Positions 30,924 to 40,172 of a stretch of 44,581 bases of DNA are shown piece by piece. The notes under the pieces are model-generated. The model was not told where the DNA came from, did not search any database, and saw only the letters and a list, made by a program, of their open reading frames with translations. Source of the DNA: Alphaproteobacteria bacterium (GTDB lineage Bacteria; Pseudomonadota; Alphaproteobacteria; GCA-2731375); assembly GCA_030747035.1 (NCBI GenBank), contig JASLLM010000007.1, positions 1 through 44,581 of the forward strand, written 5' to 3'. Made by a program: the position numbers and the translations under genes. Numbering within the stretch: the first letter of the stretch is position 1; each line of letters begins with the position of its first letter.

Positions 30924-32833
30924 TGGGCTTGACCGTCCCGCCAGGCCTGAAACATCAGAATATCCCAAAGCTGATGCTGCCAATTGCGCCGGCCCGAAAG
31001 ATGCTCGGCCCAGGTGCGGCGGATGGGTTCGGGATCAAAAAAGCCATCGCCCGCCAAGCGCTCCGGCGCCAAAAGATCCTCGGCCCAGTCCCGCAAGGGG
31101 CCGCGCAGCCAGTCATGGATCGGTACGGCGAAACCCATTTTCGGCCGCTCGATCATTTCCCGCGGTACGTGGCGGTACAGCACCTGGCGCAACAGCCGCT
31201 TGGAGACACCGCCGCCCAGTTTCATGGAGAGCGGCAGGGACCAGGCGAAATCCACCACCCGATGATCCAGCAGGGGCACTCGCGCCTCCAACGAGACCGC
31301 CATGGCGGCACGGTCGACCTTGGTCAGAATATCGTCGGGCAGATAGTTCATGGCGTCGAGATACATCATGGCGTGGGCCACATCATGCACGTCCGCGCCC
31401 AAATCGCGGGGCAGATCGCCGGCCCGGTCCAGCACCATGGCCTCGGCGCCGGGCCAATGGCTGGTCAGTCCCTCGTACATTTGCGCCGCATCGCGGGCAT
31501 GCAGGACGCCGGCCAGCTTGTGCAGTTTGTCGCCGGGATTGCGTTGCCGCAGGAACCCCGCCAGGCGGTCCCACTGCTGCGGCGGCAAAGCAGTCAAGAA
31601 AGCCGCCATGGCCGCCTTGATGGGCCAAGGCAGCCAGCCGACCGTGTAGATCATACGCTCGACCCAGAGGTAGCGGTTATAACCGCCGAACATCTCGTCG
31701 CCGCCATCGCCCGACAACACCACGGTGACCTTTTCCCGGGCCATCTTCGAAACAAGATAAGTAGGAATTTGCGATGAATCCGCGAACGGTTCGTCATACA
31801 TCCCGCCCAGGCGCGGCACCACATCCAAGGCATCGGCCTCGGACAAATACAATTCGTGATGATCAGTGCCCAGATGCCCGGCAACGGCCTTGGCGTCCTT
31901 CGCCTCGTCATAGGCAGCATCGCTGAAACCGATGGAAAAGGTCTGAACCGGGCGGTCGGACTGACGCTGCATCAGGGCGGCGACCGTCGATGAATCGATA
32001 CCGCCGGAGAGAAATACGCCGAGGGGAACGTCCGCGATCATGCGGCATCGCACCGCCTCGGCCAATAGCTGTTCCAACTCCGCCGCCGCATCCTGTTCGC
32101 TGCCTCGAAACCGGTTGCCCTGACCGCTTTCCGCGACCTGGCGCAGTGACCAATAGGGCGTCAGTTCAACTTCGCCCTTTGGGCCACAGCGCAGGATGGT
32201 GCCCGCCGCCAGCTTATGGACGCCCTGAAATATGGTCTTCGGCGCGGGCACGCAATTGCGTTTCAGATACAGCGTCAGGGCATCCCGGTCGACGTCACCC
32301 TGAAAGGCGGGATGGCGGCGCAGAGCCCGCAGTTCCGAGGCAAAAATCAAATGCCGGCCGAACTGGGCGTAATACAGCGGCTTGATCCCCAGTCTGTCCC
32401 GGACCAGGGATAGGGTCCGCTCCCGCCGGTCCCATAGGGCGATGGCAAACATGCCCACGAAACGGGCCACCGCCGCCTCAAGACCCCATTCGACGATCGC
32501 CGCCAAAATCACTTCGGTATCGGAACGACCTTTGAATTTATGGCCCTTCTCCGTCAATTCCGCCCGCATTTCCGGGAAGTTATAGACCGCGCCGTTATAG
32601 ACCATGACGTAGCGGTCATCGTGGGAGGTCATGGGCTGGGCGCCGGTTTCAGAAAGATCGAAGATCGCCAGGCGGCGAAAGCCAAAGGCGATGCCGGCCT
32701 TGGCATCGATCCATTGACCGTCCGAATCCGGGCCGCGATGGCGCAGGGTATCCGCCATCGCCCGAACCTGACGGCCCAGGGTTTCCGCCGGGGTGGCGGG
32801 TTCGAACTCCAGCGATCCGGTCAGGCCGCACAT
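30920..32833 (-). CDS. asnB: Asparagine synthase (glutamine-hydrolysing) family protein
   Basis: A 637-residue glutamine amidotransferase of the AsnB type. The N-terminal class II glutaminase has the nucleophile Cys2 ([10 protein letters not shown]), [10 protein letters not shown] and YNGAVYNF. The C-terminal synthetase has the ATP pyrophosphatase loop [13 protein letters not shown] near residue 275 and [15 protein letters not shown]. It could make asparagine. In polysaccharide clusters such enzymes are thought to amidate sugar carboxyls, which fits its neighbours: a sulfotransferase immediately upstream (no gap) and a glycosyltransferase downstream with ATGA overlap. Confidence 0.93.
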   Translation of the reverse strand: MCGLTGSLEFEPATPAETLGRQVRAMADTLRHRGPDSDGQWIDAKAGIAFGFRRLAIFDLSETGAQPMTSHDDRYVMVYNGAVYNFPEMRAELTEKGHKFKGRSDTEVILAAIVEWGLEAAVARFVGMFAIALWDRRERTLSLVRDRLGIKPLYYAQFGRHLIFASELRALRRHPAFQGDVDRDALTLYLKRNCVPAPKTIFQGVHKLAAGTILRCGPKGEVELTPYWSLRQVAESGQGNRFRGSEQDAAAELEQLLAEAVRCRMIADVPLGVFLSGGIDSSTVAALMQRQSDRPVQTFSIGFSDAAYDEAKDAKAVAGHLGTDHHELYLSEADALDVVPRLGGMYDEPFADSSQIPTYLVSKMAREKVTVVLSGDGGDEMFGGYNRYLWVERMIYTVGWLPWPIKAAMAAFLTALPPQQWDRLAGFLRQRNPGDKLHKLAGVLHARDAAQMYEGLTSHWPGAEAMVLDRAGDLPRDLGADVHDVAHAMMYLDAMNYLPDDILTKVDRAAMAVSLEARVPLLDHRVVDFAWSLPLSMKLGGGVSKRLLRQVLYRHVPREMIERPKMGFAVPIHDWLRGPLRDWAEDLLAPERLAGDGFFDPEPIRRTWAEHLSGRRNWQHQLWDILMFQAWRDGQAQ

Positions 32834-33637
32834 TTAGCCACCCTCCGACAGCCCAAGGCAGTCGAAATCGACGCCGGGATAATGTCGGGTCAGGCTATTG
32901 ATACGGGTCATTTGAGCCGCGCTCAGTTGCTCTTCCCCGCGACCGAGGACACCTTTGTTGAGGCGGCTGCCCTCCCCCCTTGCCTGGCTCAGGGCCTGAT
33001 CGATGGCGGCCTTGTCCGCCGGCAAATTGTGGTAGGTCAAAATTCGCCCGACCGTATCAACGCCCTCTGCGGTTAGGTCTTCATAGCGCAGCCAAAGGCA
33101 ATCATGATCCGCACTGCTCCAGTCGGCGACAAAACGGATGTACCAGGGCAGCGCCAGATCGATCACCATGTCCAGGCGCGCGGCCCGGTCCCGGTCCATG
33201 AAATCCGCGGGCACATTCAACAACGGCGTATCCGCCGACTCCCGCTCCAGATGGTCCGTCAGGCTGACCGTGGCATCGTAGATATTGCGGGTCAGGATCA
33301 CCGGACGGATGGCGAACCGAGCCAGCAAATCCAGGTTTGGCGCGCTGGGCCGGGTATGTTGATGGCTGATCACGTTCATGGACCAGGCATCGATCAAATT
33401 GGGCAAATATAGATCCTGCTCGTTTAGTTGGTGATAGCCCAGAAAGAATGTCTGATAGCCTGTGACCCGGGCCAGCGCATTGACCAGAAAGGTGGAGCCG
33501 GACTTGGGCAAGGCCGAGATAAAGATCGTTTTGCCGCGCCGGCCAAACAGCTTCTTCAGGCGCAGGTTCATGCGCAGGATCCGGCGCGAGGTGGTCTTCA
33601 AACCCCGTTCCAGGCGCTGGCTGGTCGAACGGCTCAT
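32834..33637 (-). CDS. Sulfotransferase family protein
   Basis: A 267-residue PAPS-dependent sulfotransferase. The 5'-phosphosulfate loop ISALPKSGSTFLVNAL is at about 40-55. The 3'-phosphate region is VILTRNIYDATVSLTDHL. Other family parts are WYIRFVADW and LWLRYEDLTAEGVDTVGRIL. The basic N-terminal segment has no signal peptide, so it acts in the cytoplasm. The ATG at 33637 overlaps the upstream gene stop (ATGA). The frame is open further up but that part is a shadow. It most likely sulfates the glycan made by this cluster. The PAPS-forming genes are not in the window. Confidence 0.85.
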   Translation of the reverse strand: MSRSTSQRLERGLKTTSRRILRMNLRLKKLFGRRGKTIFISALPKSGSTFLVNALARVTGYQTFFLGYHQLNEQDLYLPNLIDAWSMNVISHQHTRPSAPNLDLLARFAIRPVILTRNIYDATVSLTDHLERESADTPLLNVPADFMDRDRAARLDMVIDLALPWYIRFVADWSSADHDCLWLRYEDLTAEGVDTVGRILTYHNLPADKAAIDQALSQARGEGSRLNKGVLGRGEEQLSAAQMTRINSLTRHYPGVDFDCLGLSEGG

Positions 33638-35031
33638 GCCGCGAGGCCATAGCATTGATGGGCCAGGGGCGCCACACGAATGCCGGTGAAGCGGCCCGAG
33701 GCGGCGGCCAGGCATGCCAATTCGCGACGCATCTCGCCCAAGCCAAGGCCGGGGAATTTTTGCCCTGCATAATCGGCGACCTGGGGGCGAAGGACCCGGC
33801 GGGCCAGATCACGGGCCGGCAATGTCAGATGGCCCGACCAGCGCTGCAACTGATTAACGGGCCCGCTAGGTTGCGGCAAAGACAGATCCAGTCGATCAAC
33901 CACATCCAGCACCCGTTCCGCCGCCGCCGCCCCGTCCAGCGCCGAATAGTAGCGCGCCGCCTCCGCCCGTCCCTCGCAGCCGCCATTGATAGGCTCGCCG
34001 GCCAGGGCGTCACGCACCGCATCGATTAACGGTGCCATCTCGCTCACCTGCCGGCTGACCACATTGGGCAGATGGGAATCATAGATCTCCGACCGTACCG
34101 GATGGTAGGAGATGACCGGCCGGTCCAGCAAAAAGGCTTCCAGACCGGTGGTGCAGGAATTGTGGATCAATACGCGGGCAGCCATCAACCAGGGCACCAC
34201 GTTGCCACTGAATTCCACCGAAACATTTTCCAGTTCCGCGCACTCTCCCATCCAGCGCTGATGATTTTCCGAAGGATGCGGCCGCAGGATGATCCGGTGC
34301 CCAGGAAAAGCCCTGGCAAGAGGTTCCAGCATGGCGGCAAAGCCGTGGTACATCTCGCCCAGGAAGTCGCGCCAGGCCAGTAAGAAAGCCTCCTCCTCCG
34401 CCCCCTGGACCGTGCCCCGCTGGCGGTTCGCCTGCAATAGATAGTCCTCGCCATAAAAATGGTTATAGCGGGCGAAGTTGGTATTGATCAGAATGAAATC
34501 ACCGTGGCGTTGGCGTAGTGCCGCCGCCTCGTCCGCGAACAGATTGCGATAGCCCGGACGCAACAGATCGAAGCGTGGATTGCCCGTCGCCACCAGCTTG
34601 TCTTCCGCGCCCTTGGCCTTGCCCGCCATATCCGCCCGCTGCACCTCGCCCCAGCAGAAGAAGCATTCCGCCTCGGCCAGGGACTCGAGAGAGATCCGCT
34701 GCCGCAAATAGGCATCCCGGTCGCGATAGACCAGCCCCTCCTCGCACCATGCAGCAACCTTGTTGCCTTGCCGGCGCAAGCGTTGAAAATGCCGGGTCTT
34801 GGTCGTGGCAATGGATTTATCCACATAAAGGCCGCGGGGCAGACGGGCTATCTGCCGCACCATGGCATTCTGCTCTCCCAACACCACCTCGTAGCCGCGC
34901 TCCACCGCCAAGGCGGCGAGCAACAGCTTGGCGTGAAATTCCCGCGCCTTGGTTTCCACGGGCAGCAGCAGCCATGGCGCCTGGTCATTCACCGCTCTAA
35001 CCGCCACCGCTGTCATGGCTTCTGGAGGCAT
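33634..35031 (-). CDS. Surface carbohydrate biosynthesis protein (GT-B-like)
   Basis: A 465-residue protein that I place with the surface carbohydrate biosynthesis family found in polysaccharide loci. Its first half has LLLPVETKAREFHAKLLLA and GYEVVLGEQNAM, its middle VATGNPRFDLLRPGY and INTNFARYNHFYG, and its later half IILRPHPSENHQRW, then VLIHNSCTTGLEAFLLDRPVISYHP. The last block resembles the nucleotide-binding part of GT-B and CDP-glycerophosphotransferase-like enzymes. No reaction can be assigned. The ATG at 35031 has GGAG just upstream and overlaps the preceding gene by 35 bases. A second ATG is at 35016. Confidence 0.78.
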   Translation of the reverse strand: MPPEAMTAVAVRAVNDQAPWLLLPVETKAREFHAKLLLAALAVERGYEVVLGEQNAMVRQIARLPRGLYVDKSIATTKTRHFQRLRRQGNKVAAWCEEGLVYRDRDAYLRQRISLESLAEAECFFCWGEVQRADMAGKAKGAEDKLVATGNPRFDLLRPGYRNLFADEAAALRQRHGDFILINTNFARYNHFYGEDYLLQANRQRGTVQGAEEEAFLLAWRDFLGEMYHGFAAMLEPLARAFPGHRIILRPHPSENHQRWMGECAELENVSVEFSGNVVPWLMAARVLIHNSCTTGLEAFLLDRPVISYHPVRSEIYDSHLPNVVSRQVSEMAPLIDAVRDALAGEPINGGCEGRAEAARYYSALDGAAAAERVLDVVDRLDLSLPQPSGPVNQLQRWSGHLTLPARDLARRVLRPQVADYAGQKFPGLGLGEMRRELACLAAASGRFTGIRVAPLAHQCYGLAA

Positions 35032-36394
35032 CGATCTCCGACAACACGGCCTCTCTCACCCTTTCGGAGGCCTTGCCGTCGGGATTGCCGGTCCACTTCT
35101 GCAACAGCGCCCTGGTCTCCTGGGACAATTCAAAACCCTGGACCGGTTGTTCCAGGCTGGCCCGCAACTTGGCCACCAGATCATCGCCCGATGCGGCATA
35201 GCTGACCACCGCTTCGTAATCGACAATAAAAGGCGCATAGGCCGGATCCAGCGCCTCGGCGAAATAGGGCACCACCACGGCCTTGCCCGCGGTAATGGCC
35301 TCGAACAAACCGGTGGTGTTGAAGCCGCATACCGTATGGGCCGCCACCATCAATTTGAATGGATCGCCCTTGCTGACGAGTTTCAGGTTTTGCGGCCAGG
35401 TGGACGGCTCACCCAGCAATTCGATCACCGGATCATAGTCCCGGGGCCGCGGCTTGGTCTTGATCACCACGTCAATGTCAGGCTGTTCCTGGGCCAGGCG
35501 GTAGATCGCCTGATGGCTGTCGCGGAACAGTTTGTCCCAGGATAGCTGCCCAACGGCATCTTCCATGGGTTCGGCCAGATTGGCAAAGCCGGAACGGCTC
35601 TTGCGGCGGATTTGCGGCAGGCCGGTCTTAACCGTGAAAGAAAAGAACAGAACCTGTTTGCGGCCGCTATCATTGGCCGCGCCACCGGCTTCGTTCCGGC
35701 GCCAATGATGCACCCGGTCCAGGCGCGGCATGCCGCAGATGGTAACCCGGTCCGGCGTGATGACTTCGGCCTTGGTTTGCACGATGCGCTCGATCTCGTT
35801 GTAGACCAAAATGCGCCGGCCGGTGAAAGGCCCGCGCCGGGAACGGTACAGATCGGCGAAGAAATCCATGCGGCCTGGGCTTTTCAGGTTTTCCTTGTGC
35901 AGGGCCAGAAACGGCACGCCCAGGGCTTCCAGCGCGCCGGCGAATTCCCGCTCCGCGTAGTAACCGAAATTGGCCGAAACCACGGCATCGATGGGCAGCA
36001 GACGCCTCAGGTAAGGCCACATGGCCGTTAGAAAAGCGCCATAGTCCCGTTTCGCCTGCACCGTCTTCGGGTCGTCGCTGACATAAAAATTGTCGTCCAG
36101 TTCGGGCGGCAGAAAAGCGGCGGCGATTGATTTCACCACCACACGGTTGGCCACATAGACCCGGACATCGGGCGCCGTGCCCAGGGAGGCAAGGACGTCC
36201 TCGTAAAAGGTGTCCTTGTCGATCATCAGCACGTTGTAGCGCTTGCGCCCGCCCCTGTCGGTCGCGCTGGGCATGCGCCGGGTCAGGACGCGGAACAGGA
36301 CCGCGACCAGGAGATGCAGATGCAGGCCGGCCAGCAAACGCAAAAGGCGCTCCACCGCGCCTCTGCCCGCGATGTGGACGAGAAAGTGTTTCAT
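34997..36394 (-). CDS. Uncharacterised polysaccharide-locus protein, GT-B-like
   Basis: A 465-residue protein, the first gene of the overlapping minus-strand run of six genes. The N-terminal segment is hydrophobic in part (LLAGLHLHLLVAVLFRVL), possibly a membrane contact. Later parts include PFLALHKENLKSPGRMDF, VTICGMPRLDRVHHWRR and the distal block VCGFNTTGLFEAITAGKAVVVPYF. That block resembles the donor-binding region of GT-B or capsule-type transferases. I do not recognise a characterised family. It has the same length as the next gene and a similar C-terminal pattern, so the two may be distant relatives acting in succession. Confidence 0.7.
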   Translation of the reverse strand: MKHFLVHIAGRGAVERLLRLLAGLHLHLLVAVLFRVLTRRMPSATDRGGRKRYNVLMIDKDTFYEDVLASLGTAPDVRVYVANRVVVKSIAAAFLPPELDDNFYVSDDPKTVQAKRDYGAFLTAMWPYLRRLLPIDAVVSANFGYYAEREFAGALEALGVPFLALHKENLKSPGRMDFFADLYRSRRGPFTGRRILVYNEIERIVQTKAEVITPDRVTICGMPRLDRVHHWRRNEAGGAANDSGRKQVLFFSFTVKTGLPQIRRKSRSGFANLAEPMEDAVGQLSWDKLFRDSHQAIYRLAQEQPDIDVVIKTKPRPRDYDPVIELLGEPSTWPQNLKLVSKGDPFKLMVAAHTVCGFNTTGLFEAITAGKAVVVPYFAEALDPAYAPFIVDYEAVVSYAASGDDLVAKLRASLEQPVQGFELSQETRALLQKWTGNPDGKASERVREAVLSEIDASRSHDSGGG

Positions 36395-36495
36395 GCCTGC
36401 CTAGCCACGCGGTCAAAGGATTGACCGTCAAAGGTTATTCCCGTAATCGTCCGGCGTCCCGTAAGGAAACACCAACCGAATCGACAAATCATAGA

Positions 36496-37101
36496 ATGAC
36501 CCTGGTCCCGAGCAAGCTGAGACTTTCGCTCAAGCCATCGAAGCAGCTGCTTTGGCTGTGGCTGTGGCGGGAGATGCGGGCCAGCCGTGGCCGCGCGCTT
36601 GGCATCGATGCCGGTTGCGGCCTGATGCAGAACCGCACGCTGTTCGAAACCAGGGACTATGTGGGCATCGATGTGGATGCGGAGCGGCTGGCGGCCAACA
36701 AGGCGCGGTTTCCCGGTGTGCGGACGGTTTGCGCGGAAATTGAACAGGCCGGGGAGGCGGCGGACCTTGTCGGCGACGTGGTGCTCTGTGTTCAGGTTAT
36801 GCACAACCGCTTTTTCGCGACCGAGCGTACCGTGGCCACGGTTTTGGCCATGTGCGAGATGCTGCGCCCCGGCGGCATGCTGATCTTCAACCTCGGGGAG
36901 CGCAACATGCCGTTCGAGGGCGAGATCGATGCATTGCTGGCGCAACAGTTTACCAAGGTGAAAAAGCGGCCCTACGGGGCGTTTTCCGCCAACGAGACCT
37001 ATCTCTCGCCCCTGCTGGCCGGATTGATGTTTCTGCTGCCGCCCTTGCGCCTGCTGGGCGGGGCGCGCAAGATTCTCTACGTCTGCCACGACCGCAAATA
37101 G
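36496..37101 (+). CDS. SAM-dependent methyltransferase, small class I
   Basis: A 201-residue class I methyltransferase. Motif I is ALGIDAGCGLMQNR, followed by DYVGIDVDAERL and an acidic-end segment, then LVGDVVLCVQVMHNRFF and MLRPGGMLIFNLGE. The C-terminal tail is hydrophobic (LLAGLMFLLPPLRLLGG), so it may touch the membrane. The frame is open far upstream into the divergent gene, but ATG 36496 is the first fitting start; no clear Shine-Dalgarno is seen. It is the only plus-strand gene inside the cluster and lies between the ABC exporter and the glycan genes. Its substrate may be a cluster sugar or lipid. Confidence 0.8.
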   Translation: MTLVPSKLRLSLKPSKQLLWLWLWREMRASRGRALGIDAGCGLMQNRTLFETRDYVGIDVDAERLAANKARFPGVRTVCAEIEQAGEAADLVGDVVLCVQVMHNRFFATERTVATVLAMCEMLRPGGMLIFNLGERNMPFEGEIDALLAQQFTKVKKRPYGAFSANETYLSPLLAGLMFLLPPLRLLGGARKILYVCHDRK

Positions 37102-37114
37102 ACCACACGCCGCT

Positions 37115-38890
37115 TCACTGATCATCGACATCCGCCAGCGCAATTTTTTCCACTTTGCGCCCGACCCGGTAGATGGCGTCCGCATGCTCGATGGTGGATA
37201 GCCGGTGCGCGATCATAATCACCGTCGCCTCGCCCACCAGTGCCCGCACGGAATCCTGCACCAGGCGCTCCGATTCATGATCCAGGGCCGATGTGGGTTC
37301 GTCAAAAATAAAGATATCCGGCTTGCGCACGATGACCCGGGCCAGGGCCAGGCGCTGACGCTGACCGACCGATAGCGCCTTGCCCCGATCGCCGACCTGT
37401 GTGAGGTAGCCTTGCGGCAATTGGCTGATGAATTCGTCGGCATGGGCCAGCCGGGCCGCCGCCATGCAGTCTTCGTCAGTGGCCCCCGGTTGACCCAGAC
37501 GGATATTCTCCATCGCCGTGTCGTCGAAGATCTCGGGCTCCTGGGTCAAATAGCCGATCCGCCCACGCAGCGATGCCAGGCTGTAGTCGCCAATCTGGTG
37601 GCCGTTCAAGGTAATGCTGCCCCTTTGCGGCCGCCGGAAGCCGGTCAGAATATCCACCAGGGTGGACTTGCCGGCACCTGATGGCCCAATCAGGGCCGTG
37701 GTCCTGCCCTTTTCGATGGTCAGGTCGAAGCCGTCAAACACCTCCCGGCCATCGGCATAGGAAAAGGTAACATCCTGGCAAACCAGGTCGGTCTCCAAGC
37801 CATCGAAGGTCAGGCCCTCGTCCAGATTTTCCCGGTTCGGCGCGTCCTTGAGCAACTGGTAGATCAAGTGCAAGGACGGCAGGGCGGAACCGATGACCAT
37901 GCGCCGCGAGGTCAAATAGGTGACGTTTGATACCAGCCGTTGTGCCACCAGAATAAAGAAACCCAGCAGAACGGCGACACTTTGCACATCGCCGCCGGCC
38001 ACCTGTTGCACCCAGATCAGCGCGCCGGCGACCATGATGATCACCGATAATTCCGTCATCTGTTTCGGAATTTCGCTGACCGCCTGAAAAATCGCGGCGG
38101 CTTCGGCAAAACGGCGCAGACGATCATGAAAGACTTCGTGGCGCTGCGCGTAGGCATCGAACAGTTTGATCTGGCGCATGCTATGCAGGGATTCCGTGGC
38201 GACCTCGGCTATTTGCCGCGACAGCCTGATGCGAATCTTGCCGAAACGCAGGGAATATCCGTTCAGGCCACGGCGGATCAAGGCCAGGACCGCAAAGGTC
38301 ACGGCACCAATAATCAAGGTTGCCTGCCAATGCACCGCCAGCAGAACCCCGAATAGCAGCACCGAGAGGATCAGCTTGTTGATGAAATCCACCATGTTGG
38401 TCATCACTTTGCCGCCGATCTGGGTCTCGTTCAGCACATTCTGGATCAGGGCGCCTTGGGGCATCTGGTCCAGGTAGGCATAGTCGGCATGCAGGTAGTG
38501 CCGCAACAGCTTGGTGGCCCAATCCTGGCGCAGGCGGTGGGCGAACAAGGCCGTCAGGCCACGGTTTACCACCAGCAGGATGCCCTTGATGAGAAACGCA
38601 ATGGCAAACAATACCAACAAGCCTTCGATCTGCGCGCCCTTGGGCAACAAATCCAAAACCCCGGTGACGAGATCGGCAAACTGGCCCTGGGCGCCCTGGC
38701 CAACTCCCATCAGGCTGTTCAGCAACGGCAGGACCAGGGACAGGCCCAGGCTTTCCGCCAGGGCGCCAACAAAGAGAGCGAACAGCAAGAACAGGGCAAA
38801 GCGCCGCCGCCCGGCGATCAGGCTTAGCAACTTCCCGACCTTGCCAATGGTGGAGGATGCGCTTTTGGAAAATGCGGCCGTTTCCGCCAT
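37115..38890 (-). CDS. ABC exporter, permease and ATPase fused (MsbA-like)
   Basis: A 591-residue half-transporter. The membrane domain (about 30-330) has six predicted helices, starting FALFLLFALFVGALAESLGL. The ATPase domain has Walker A LIGPSGAGKSTLVDILTG (about 400), ABC signature LSVGQRQRLALARV, Walker B IFIFDEPTSALD and the switch IAHRLST. A dimer of this kind flips lipid-linked glycans or lipids across the inner membrane. The ATG at 38890 lies 10 bases after the methyltransferase stop; 34 open codons upstream are excluded. Its place in the cluster suggests export of the repeat unit or of a glycolipid. Confidence 0.92.
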   Translation of the reverse strand: MAETAAFSKSASSTIGKVGKLLSLIAGRRRFALFLLFALFVGALAESLGLSLVLPLLNSLMGVGQGAQGQFADLVTGVLDLLPKGAQIEGLLVLFAIAFLIKGILLVVNRGLTALFAHRLRQDWATKLLRHYLHADYAYLDQMPQGALIQNVLNETQIGGKVMTNMVDFINKLILSVLLFGVLLAVHWQATLIIGAVTFAVLALIRRGLNGYSLRFGKIRIRLSRQIAEVATESLHSMRQIKLFDAYAQRHEVFHDRLRRFAEAAAIFQAVSEIPKQMTELSVIIMVAGALIWVQQVAGGDVQSVAVLLGFFILVAQRLVSNVTYLTSRRMVIGSALPSLHLIYQLLKDAPNRENLDEGLTFDGLETDLVCQDVTFSYADGREVFDGFDLTIEKGRTTALIGPSGAGKSTLVDILTGFRRPQRGSITLNGHQIGDYSLASLRGRIGYLTQEPEIFDDTAMENIRLGQPGATDEDCMAAARLAHADEFISQLPQGYLTQVGDRGKALSVGQRQRLALARVIVRKPDIFIFDEPTSALDHESERLVQDSVRALVGEATVIMIAHRLSTIEHADAIYRVGRKVEKIALADVDDQ

Positions 38891-38900
38891 CGCTAATGCA

Positions 38901-39965
38901 TTATCCGTTGTCTTCGCCGGACCCGGTGGCCTCGGCCAAATGGGCCTTGGCCAGGTCGCCGGCCCGCTGTTTCGCCGCCGCGTCCGGGGCATACAATATG
39001 CCGGTCAGAATGCGGTCGACAAATTTCAGCGGCGTCCGTTTCACCGTCTGGCGCCAGCCATGGCCAAAACGCCGGTCGAGACCGCTGTGCGGACCATTCG
39101 CTGCTGGCTGTTTCTCCGCCGCGCGCCGTTTCGCCACCAGGGTCAAATAGCGCGGGATCAAGGCGGAGCTGGGCCGTCCGGAGGCGCGCAGAGATACAAT
39201 TTCGAAGCCATGGCCGCCAAACAACTGACGCAATGAATCCTGGGAGAAGCAATAGGGATGATAAATGTGGGTGGAATTCTGCACCGTAGAATTGGGCGTC
39301 TCCATCAGCACCACGCCGTTGGGCGCCAGCCAGCGGTCTATGGCGGCGAAGACCCTGTTCAGGTCGACCACATTTTCCATGACATGCGAGAACAGGATCA
39401 CGTCCATCTCCCCGCCCGGCCCGGGCGCGGTCTCGCTCAACTGATCAATGGTCGGGGCTATTATTTCCACGTCGCCAAGGGTCTTGGCAAAACCCGCCGC
39501 CATTTCCGACGGCTCCACGCCAAACGGCGTGGCCTGATAATGTTCCGCGATGGAGCTAATAATCAAGCCAAAGGCGCAGCCGATTTCCAACAGCCGGGCG
39601 CCCGGTGCCGGCGAACAGCCCGCGGCATCAAGCGCGGCGCACAGCTTGTCCGTGCGCTGTAGTTCCTTGATCAGCTGTTTTTGCCGCGCCTGGGTTTTTT
39701 CCGCTGCTGCTTTCGCCGATTTGGTCTCCCAAAAGGCCTGGCCGTACAGGCGGTCATACCATTCCTGATTGGGCACCGGGTTCATGAAAACCAGGTCGCA
39801 ACGGCGGCAACGCTGATAGGGAATGATGATCTCGTGAAAGGTCAGTTCGGTATAGGCAACAAGATCATCGCCATCGCAAACCGGACAGCGCCCGTGCGGG
39901 ATCACGTCGTCCGGCGTCAGGGCGATGGCGGGCGTGTTCTTTTGCTCCTTTTGCGGCGCGCTCAT
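38901..39965 (-). CDS. Class I SAM methyltransferase with N-terminal zinc-finger-like motif
   Basis: A 354-residue protein. The N-terminal part has CPVCDGDDLV and CRRCDLVFMNPV, a four-cysteine module common to sugar and lipid methyltransferases of this type. The catalytic domain has motif I LLEIGCAFGLI, then PFGVEPSEMAAGF, VILFSHVMENVVDLNRVF and LAPNGVVLMETPN. The arrangement fits methyltransferases that modify nucleotide sugars or glycans. It is first in a two-gene minus-strand unit with the ABC exporter. The 207-base gap upstream (39966-40172) separates it from a divergent methyltransferase. Confidence 0.87.
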   Translation of the reverse strand: MSAPQKEQKNTPAIALTPDDVIPHGRCPVCDGDDLVAYTELTFHEIIIPYQRCRRCDLVFMNPVPNQEWYDRLYGQAFWETKSAKAAAEKTQARQKQLIKELQRTDKLCAALDAAGCSPAPGARLLEIGCAFGLIISSIAEHYQATPFGVEPSEMAAGFAKTLGDVEIIAPTIDQLSETAPGPGGEMDVILFSHVMENVVDLNRVFAAIDRWLAPNGVVLMETPNSTVQNSTHIYHPYCFSQDSLRQLFGGHGFEIVSLRASGRPSSALIPRYLTLVAKRRAAEKQPAANGPHSGLDRRFGHGWRQTVKRTPLKFVDRILTGILYAPDAAAKQRAGDLAKAHLAEATGSGEDNG

Positions 39966-40046
39966 TTGGTCGGACTCATTTCAAATTTACCGGCCGGGAG
40001 TCTGTTCCCGATTGACCGTCGCGGCTGATTTAGGCCGTCAGCGGTC

Positions 40047-40076
40047 TTGATGCAAGCAATGCCTGCGCAATATAGC
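40047..40076 (+). promoter_or_regulatory. Possible sigma-70 promoter for the methyltransferase at 40173
   Basis: TTGATG (40047-40052) and TATAGC (40071-40076) are spaced by 18 bases, 97 bases before the gene. Each hexamer matches 4 of 6 consensus bases. A short hairpin (CGGGA with TCCCG) lies earlier in the same gap. Weak evidence only. Confidence 0.25.
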
Positions 40077-40172
40077 ACTGTTATGCCGCATTTTTCGCCC
40101 AGCCAGTTTGTGGACAGGGCGCTGAGCCATTGTTAGTTTGCGCCGCAGCAGCATCAGCGCCGGGAAACCTGC

